DNA from: DAOUJI01 sp965197415 | Lineage (GTDB): Bacteria; Chloroflexota; Dehalococcoidia; Lucifugimonadales; JAGWBF01 | Direction of reading: 5' to 3' | DNA length: 64,000 bases | Assembly (NCBI GenBank): GCA_965197415.1 | Contig: OZ240207.1 | Location: 806,001-870,000 of the forward strand | The notes under the pieces: generated by a model | Told to the model about the DNA's origin: nothing | The model's database searches: none | What the model saw: only the letters and a program-made list of their open reading frames with translations | Translations under genes and position numbers: made by a program | Shown here: positions 59,389-64,000 of the stretch, piece after piece | Layout of the letters: each line of letters opens with the position of its first letter | How positions within the stretch are numbered: position 1 is the stretch's first letter

Positions 59389-60501
59389 TTACAGGTTGAA
59401 CTGTGGGTCGGACCAGTTCTGCTCTTTGCGGTACACCTGGATGCGGGAGGTGCGGACCTCCATCACCATGATGTTCCCCCTGTCGTCCACGTTCACGGAG
59501 ACGGGGTAGTGTATCCGGTAGGTCTCGGACATGTCGGCCCTTAGCATGGCTTTCTGGGCGTCCAAGTCGATGTTGACCCTGTCCTGTGTGGCTGGGGAGA
59601 ACTTCTCGGCGTCGCCGTGAAAGTCGGTGATGAAGTCGCCCTCGGCGTCGTAGACGTTCAGCCGGTGATTGCCCCAGTCGCTGATGTAAATGTCCCCGTC
59701 CTTGTCGATGGCCACGTTGGACGGGCGGTGCAGTTGTCCCTCGTCATGCCCGGGCGTTCCAATGGTCGCTATGTACGTCCCGTCGGGGGTGAACTTCTGC
59801 ACGCGGTTGTTCTTCCAGTCGGCGACGTAGACTTTGCCTTCTTTGTCGAAGTTGATTCCCCAGGGCAGGTTGAATTCCCCGGGTCGGTCTCCAAAACGCC
59901 CCCAGCCGAAGATGAACTTGCCGTCCCTGGTGAACACCTGAATCCGGTGGTTGCGGCTGTCCACCACGTAGGCGTTGTCGTTCTTGTCGAACTCTATCCC
60001 CGACGGCCCGTTCAGCTTACCTTCCTCCATCCCCATGCCAGGGACCACCTTGCGCAGGTAGTATTCCAGCGGAAGGCCGAAGGTGTTCAGCAGCTCCATC
60101 TTGTCGGCGTCCGGGTCGCCTTCCAGGGTCATGCCTATATCCCAACGGTCTTTGTTGTTTCCGTCCTTGTCCCATACGAATATACCGTTGGTGTACTCGT
60201 CCGCCAGGTATACGTTCTCCTCACTGTCCAGGGCGATAGACGTAGGCCAGGGACAAAAGCCGTCCCCAACCTCGGGACCTCGGTACTCCCAGATAGCCTG
60301 GTGCTTGTCCGGCGAAAAGTCTGCCTTGGTCAGTCCCCCTCCAAAGGTTGCGAACTCCACTCCTCTCGAGGCCAAGTAGAGTATGTTGTCTGGGCCCAAC
60401 GCAAAGTCGGTTGGGCGGCTGAAGCCTCTGCCTTCCCGTATGCCCGGTCCAAGGCAGTGGGAGTAGTTATAGACCCTGTTGCGGATAAACTTAGTCTGCA
60501 T
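59389..60501 (-). CDS. NHL-repeat beta-propeller protein (copy B)
   Basis: A 370-residue protein with six NHL blades (DSEENVYLADEYTNGIFVWD, DKNDNAYVVDSRNHRIQVFT, DKEGKVYVADWKNNRVQKFT, DKDGDIYISDWGNHRLNVYD). Paralogous to copy A at 54640, with the same blade order and the C-terminal QVYRKEQNWSDPQFNL. It is 26 nt after the DUF1800 gene at 60528, so the two are co-transcribed. No signal peptide. Confidence 0.85.
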   Translation of the reverse strand: MQTKFIRNRVYNYSHCLGPGIREGRGFSRPTDFALGPDNILYLASRGVEFATFGGGLTKADFSPDKHQAIWEYRGPEVGDGFCPWPTSIALDSEENVYLADEYTNGIFVWDKDGNNKDRWDIGMTLEGDPDADKMELLNTFGLPLEYYLRKVVPGMGMEEGKLNGPSGIEFDKNDNAYVVDSRNHRIQVFTRDGKFIFGWGRFGDRPGEFNLPWGINFDKEGKVYVADWKNNRVQKFTPDGTYIATIGTPGHDEGQLHRPSNVAIDKDGDIYISDWGNHRLNVYDAEGDFITDFHGDAEKFSPATQDRVNIDLDAQKAMLRADMSETYRIHYPVSVNVDDRGNIMVMEVRTSRIQVYRKEQNWSDPQFNL

Positions 60502-60527
60502 CGGTTAACTCCAAGTCAGGTCAGACA

Positions 60528-61934
60528 CTAGGCGAACTGATATTCGCGGGTCGAGGCGATAAGGGCCAGCATATCGCCAACCCTCTGGGTTGACGCCTCT
60601 TCCTGACCGGTCTCCCAGGTCAGCGGACCGGCCTGTTCGGACAGCGTGTCCAACTCGGCGCGAGTGCCTTCCTCCACGGCGATGGGACCCAGAAGGTCCA
60701 GGCAGGACTCCACCAGTTCCGAGCCGGATATAGTCCCCTTAGCCTTGATCCGCTCGACTATGGCGCGGATTCCGGGGTAGCGGGTGTTGGAGACCGCCTC
60801 GGCGCAGAAGTTAATGCGCCGGACCAGCGAGCCGCTGTCTATCCACTCGGCTCCAAAGTGCCAGCCTTCCACCGAAGGCGGGTTGAGGAGCATCTGGCCC
60901 ATGAATTCGCTTTCCATGGACATGATGTTCAGACCCGGGCGGGGGAACTTATAGTCTCCAATCAGGCGCATGGTGCCGGCGATGACCTCTGCCGGGCTCT
61001 TGACGCACATGTGCCTGGCTTCCTTGAAGAAGTCGGAGTTGAAGAGGACCCGGAGGGTGTGCTTGATGTCGAAGTCGGAGTTGATGAAGGCGTCGCCTAT
61101 GATGTTAATGGCCACGGGGTCTCTGGGTGGCACGTCCAACCAAGAGGGCACCTGGACCTCGTCGGCCACGAAGTAGTTGTAGAGGTGGCGGGCCATAAAA
61201 CGAGCCGTGGCGGGCTGGCGGCAGACGATGTTGATTACGTCCTCGCCGTTGAACCTACCCTTGTGGCCCAGAAGCTCCTTCTCCCCGTCGTCATGGTCGT
61301 CTTCGACGTATTCGAACTTCCAGGGAAACCGGGTGAAGGGGCGCCTGGGAGGCTTGGCCGCAATGGTCCATCCGGTAAATGCCCTGGCGCACTCGAATAC
61401 GTCTTTCTCCGTGTAGTTGCCCTGGCCCATGGAGAAGAGTTCCAGAAGTTCCCGTCCCCAGTTCTCGTTGGGCTGGTCTTTGTGGTTGTAGTTGTTGTCC
61501 AGCCAGAAGATCATAGCCGGGTTCTTGGATATCTCCAGCAGCATCTCCCGGTAGTTGCCAAGAGCGTGTTTCCGCATGGTGTCGTAGTAGGTGGTCATGT
61601 CCACCGGGCCGTCCACTTTGCCGTTGCCAGTGGCGAAGAGCATGTGCCAGAACAGGGTCATCTTTTCTAGCAGGTGACGGGGGCTGGCCATGATGTGGTA
61701 GACCATGTACTCCCCGGAGCCAGGAGGAGCGGCGGGGGTGATCATGTCGGGGTAGTAGCGGAAGAATTCGTCCCGGTCCAGGTCGGCTATGCCGTACTTC
61801 TCCGGATCGAGAAGCTCCTCCACAGTCTGCTCGTATCCCTTCTCAGCCCACATTTCCAACTCGTCCCGCGGCACGCCGAACCCCGCCCGGCGGAGAAGAT
61901 GGGCCATCAATGCCAGGTCTTCTGCCATGACCAC
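60528..61934 (-). CDS. DUF1800 protein (copy B)
   Basis: A 468-residue DUF1800 protein with LLRRAGFGVPRDELEMWAEKG, NYNHKDQPNENWGRELLELF and the same MGQGNYTEKDVFECARAFTG segment as copy A. It shares long identical stretches with copy A, indicating a tandem duplication of the whole NHL-DUF1800 pair. The 254-nt spacer upstream (61935-62188) contains no clear gene. Confidence 0.9.
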   Translation of the reverse strand: MVMAEDLALMAHLLRRAGFGVPRDELEMWAEKGYEQTVEELLDPEKYGIADLDRDEFFRYYPDMITPAAPPGSGEYMVYHIMASPRHLLEKMTLFWHMLFATGNGKVDGPVDMTTYYDTMRKHALGNYREMLLEISKNPAMIFWLDNNYNHKDQPNENWGRELLELFSMGQGNYTEKDVFECARAFTGWTIAAKPPRRPFTRFPWKFEYVEDDHDDGEKELLGHKGRFNGEDVINIVCRQPATARFMARHLYNYFVADEVQVPSWLDVPPRDPVAINIIGDAFINSDFDIKHTLRVLFNSDFFKEARHMCVKSPAEVIAGTMRLIGDYKFPRPGLNIMSMESEFMGQMLLNPPSVEGWHFGAEWIDSGSLVRRINFCAEAVSNTRYPGIRAIVERIKAKGTISGSELVESCLDLLGPIAVEEGTRAELDTLSEQAGPLTWETGQEEASTQRVGDMLALIASTREYQFA

Positions 61935-62188
61935 TCCTTATGTTTATGTCAACTCACGCAGACAGCCAATCGCAAAGACGTGTGGCGCCACGCCTAGAGA
62001 TTCTAGACCACCCCTCGCTTCACGGTCAACAAGACATATTGCACTTTGGATACAATGAATTGTTCCAGCCAACAAGACGTGTGAGCTTATGTCTCGACGA
62101 AATAGGGGATGAGCATCTAACCCAAATGGACCTATTCTATGTATGATATGCTGTAAGGCATATGCATTAGGCATTTGGGAGTATCGCA

Positions 62189-62581
62189 ATGGCATCCAAG
62201 GCAAAGCCAACGAGGGTGCTCGACAAGAAACTTTCAGACGCCCTTAGTGACCTCAGGGAGGCAGTCGCAGAGGCGTTCGATGAAGGATTCCCCACGCCTT
62301 CCGAAACCGCTCTGAACAATGCCGACCGCTTATTGAGGGCGATGTACAAGATTTCTCCTCGCCGTTTCGAAGTGTATCCCACTCCCGACGGCGAGGTCGC
62401 CATAGATGCTCCAAACGGGCGCGGCAGCTCGGTCATATTGTTGTGCGAATCAGAAGGCGGTGCATTCTGTTTGGCTAACCTTAAAAGCGGTCACCGCCGT
62501 AGTCGTTACTCAAGCGCCGAAATTCTTCCGGACGGTTTTTTACATGAAGCGTTGGCAGACCTGGAAAGCCACGACATCTAG
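62189..62581 (+). CDS. Hypothetical protein, first of a two-gene unit
   Basis: A 130-residue soluble protein. The first half is helical (LSDLREAVAEAFDEGFPTPS, NADRLLRAMYKISPRRFEVY); the second is beta-rich (GEVAIDAPNGRGSSVILLCE). GGGAG lies 8 nt before ATG 62189. No known family is recognised. The pairing with a small downstream gene resembles toxin-antitoxin or immunity modules, but that is only inference. Confidence 0.65.
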   Translation: MASKAKPTRVLDKKLSDALSDLREAVAEAFDEGFPTPSETALNNADRLLRAMYKISPRRFEVYPTPDGEVAIDAPNGRGSSVILLCESEGGAFCLANLKSGHRRSRYSSAEILPDGFLHEALADLESHDI

Positions 62582-62586
62582 GCTTC

Positions 62587-63010
62587 ATGGAGATCCCAGA
62601 CACCGTCAGACCTCGGTCGCAGAGTCTCTTCAAGCAGAACCGCTGAACGCGCGCAACGTTCGCGAGTCCCGATCGCCTTATTCTTGCCTCCAAAAGTTGG
62701 CGATACCGACATTTCGGTAGACCGATTAAGCATTGTTCCGCTAGACGAGCCAGCGGCAATCGCTGACAAACATGACAGCGCCCGTGGCCGCACGTTCTAT
62801 GGTTGGGCGGTCGTTACAGCAGAATTGGCTGCTGACAATGGCAGGCAGGTAGTTGCGACCTCCATCCCGGATGAGAATCCTTATTATGCGGACATCGTCC
62901 TGCCGCAGCATGTCGCAGACGATGATGAGCAGCGAAAGCAACATGCACAACAGCTAGCGGACTCTTCGTCTTGGCGTCGCAGCCCGACTCTACCGAACGA
63001 AAATCAGTGA
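62587..63010 (+). pseudogene. Hypothetical protein, second of the unit, with +1 frameshift at a UGA
   Basis: ATG 62587 begins MEIPDTVRPRSQSLFKQNR and meets UGA at 62644-62646. Skipping one base there (CGC U GAA) restores a frame that continues ERAQRSRVPIALFLPPKVG and then FYGWAVVTAELAADNGRQV to the stop at 63010, about 141 residues in total. The two halves read as one coherent protein. Either a one-base insertion broke the gene or a programmed +1 shift of the prfB kind occurs at the stop. It follows the previous gene by five bases. Confidence 0.55.
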
Positions 63011-63157
63011 CCATCGAGACGGTACGTTACCGTTGCTGGACGCTTAGGGGTGTCCTTAAAGGCCCTCTCTATTGACACCGTGCCCTGTCCATGCTGACAA
63101 TTCCCTTAAATCGGCGGTCCCCCATCCATCCCTCCGGACCGACACAGGAGGTTGAGC

Positions 63158-64000
63158 TTGGACCCTTCCCGTCCCCTCGAAGGTTTTCGAATTCTGGACT
63201 TCACATGGGTGCGCGCCGGGCCTTGGGCAACTAGGTGGCTTGCGGTCTTGGGAGCGGAGGTCATCAAGATTCAGTGGCCTGGCAACCTCGGTGTCAGGGC
63301 ACGGAGCAGCGCCGACGCCACTAAGCCCGGCGAGCTGGAACCCGAACCCAACTCCAACGGCGGCTTCTGCGACGGAAACCCAGCCAAGCTGGGAGTGTCC
63401 CTGAACGTCAGAACGACCCAGGGAATGGAGTTGGTGAAGCAGCTTATCGGCATATCCGACGCCGTCATCGAGAACTTCAGCGCGGGAGTCATGGGCCGCT
63501 GGGGCATCCCCTACGAAGAGATGCGCAAGATACGGCCCGACATCGTCTACGTCTCCATGGCGGGCTTAGGCCACTTCGGGCCCTGGGTGGACTACACCAC
63601 AATGGGCCCCTCGGCCCAATCCCTGGGCGGTCTCCAGTTCATTTCGGGGCTGCCCGACCAACCGCCTTCAGGATGGGGCTATTCGTACATGGACGACGTG
63701 GGGGGCATCTACGGGGCGATGTCCATGGTCACCGCCCTCCGCCACAGGCAGGCCACCGGGCAGGGTCAGTACGTAGACTTGTCCCAGATGTCCGTGGGCC
63801 CGACCATCGTGGGGCCGGCCTTCATAGACCGCACGATAAACGACCGTCTAGCCCGCCGAGAAGGATACCCGCCTGGAAACCGGTCCGCCTGGCCCGGAGC
63901 GCCTCTGGCCCCCAACTACCGGGACGGACCGGCGGCCCCTCACAATGCCTACCGCACGAAACCCGGCGGATACAACGACTGGTGCACCATCGCATGCTTG
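63158..64000 (+). CDS. CaiB/BaiF family CoA-transferase (3' end outside window)
   Basis: The frame is open from TTG 63158 to the window edge (281 codons), with AGGAGG at 63146-63151 giving ideal spacing; no ATG start is available nearby. Motifs are LDFTWVRAGPWATRWLAVLG, VIENFSAGVMGRWGI and GWGYSYMDDVGGIYG with the catalytic Asp. It is closely similar to the CaiB gene at 44769 (also SGLPDQPPSGWGYSY versus SGLPGKPPAGWGYSY). A TTGACA at 63072-63077 may mark its promoter. Confidence 0.92.
   Translation, partial: MDPSRPLEGFRILDFTWVRAGPWATRWLAVLGAEVIKIQWPGNLGVRARSSADATKPGELEPEPNSNGGFCDGNPAKLGVSLNVRTTQGMELVKQLIGISDAVIENFSAGVMGRWGIPYEEMRKIRPDIVYVSMAGLGHFGPWVDYTTMGPSAQSLGGLQFISGLPDQPPSGWGYSYMDDVGGIYGAMSMVTALRHRQATGQGQYVDLSQMSVGPTIVGPAFIDRTINDRLARREGYPPGNRSAWPGAPLAPNYRDGPAAPHNAYRTKPGGYNDWCTIACL

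Noticed and set aside
62644..62646. UGA in the 62587 gene as selenocysteine
   Set aside because: Reading through UGA in frame gives unrelated sequence with no redox motif; the coherent protein lies in the +1 frame.

Overview
The window looks like a chromosome segment of an aerobic or facultative Chloroflexota bacterium, most likely of the Dehalococcoidia/SAR202 type. This is inferred from gene content, not from a marker gene: an alternative complex III (ACIII) cluster, many acyl-CoA dehydrogenase, CaiB/BaiF and thiolase-like genes, NHL-repeat and DUF1800 proteins, and dipeptide-type ABC transporters whose binding proteins carry long repeat stalks. No rRNA, tRNA, CRISPR array, intact insertion sequence or phage module was recognised.

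Layout. (1) 1-12260, minus strand: an ACIII operon (small membrane protein, pentaheme ActA, MopB-like ActB1, Fe-S ActB2, two NrfD-type membrane subunits, ActD, ActE) runs into cytochrome c maturation genes (CcmH, CcmF, a CcmI-N-like protein and a secreted protein cut by the window edge). An orphan 74-residue Tat-signal protein lies on the plus strand beside the operon promoter. (2) 12590-18000, minus strand: mutS, an Spx/ArsC-like gene, a HAD-like gene and mutL. The Spx/ArsC-like gene has an in-frame UGA at the first cysteine of its CxxC motif and a well-placed bacterial SECIS-like hairpin, so it is probably a selenoprotein read through as UxxC. This is the most striking observation in the window. 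(3) 18000-18850: a small decayed island (HicB-like fragment, frameshifted restriction-endonuclease-like remnant, PaREP1/HEPN-like gene). (4) 19070-24930, minus strand: a four-gene NuoE/NuoF/NuoG-FdhA-like operon ending in a ferredoxin-NADP reductase. The MopB subunit lacks the formate dehydrogenase catalytic Cys/Sec and His. (5) 25090-32770: a flavin amine-oxidase-like gene with a flippase-like membrane protein, then an ABC binding protein facing its two permease genes across a repeat-rich spacer. (6) 33090-46100: NHL and SMP-30 proteins, acyl-CoA dehydrogenases, a VapBC/FitAB-type toxin-antitoxin pair with a nonsense-mutated toxin, two thiolase-like proteins flanking a DUF35 protein, and two CaiB/BaiF CoA-transferases. 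(7) 46300-54590: VOC and metallophosphoesterase genes, a bicupin, a second binding protein/permease transporter, and an orphan CoxL-type molybdenum hydroxylase subunit. (8) 54640-61930, minus strand: two copies of an NHL + DUF1800 gene pair separated by a zincin-like lipoprotein. (9) 62190-64000, plus strand: an uncharacterised two-gene unit with a +1 frameshift at a UGA, and the start of a third CaiB/BaiF transferase.

How the parts may work together. ACIII would oxidise quinol and pass electrons to cytochrome c made with the adjacent Ccm proteins. The NuoEF-like/Fpr operon would handle NAD(P)H and ferredoxin electrons. The acyl-CoA dehydrogenases, CoA-transferases and thiolase/DUF35 proteins suggest CoA-dependent degradation of recalcitrant organic acids imported by the ABC systems. 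Dispersed inverted repeats in several intergenic spaces and decayed toxin-antitoxin genes mark the less conserved parts.
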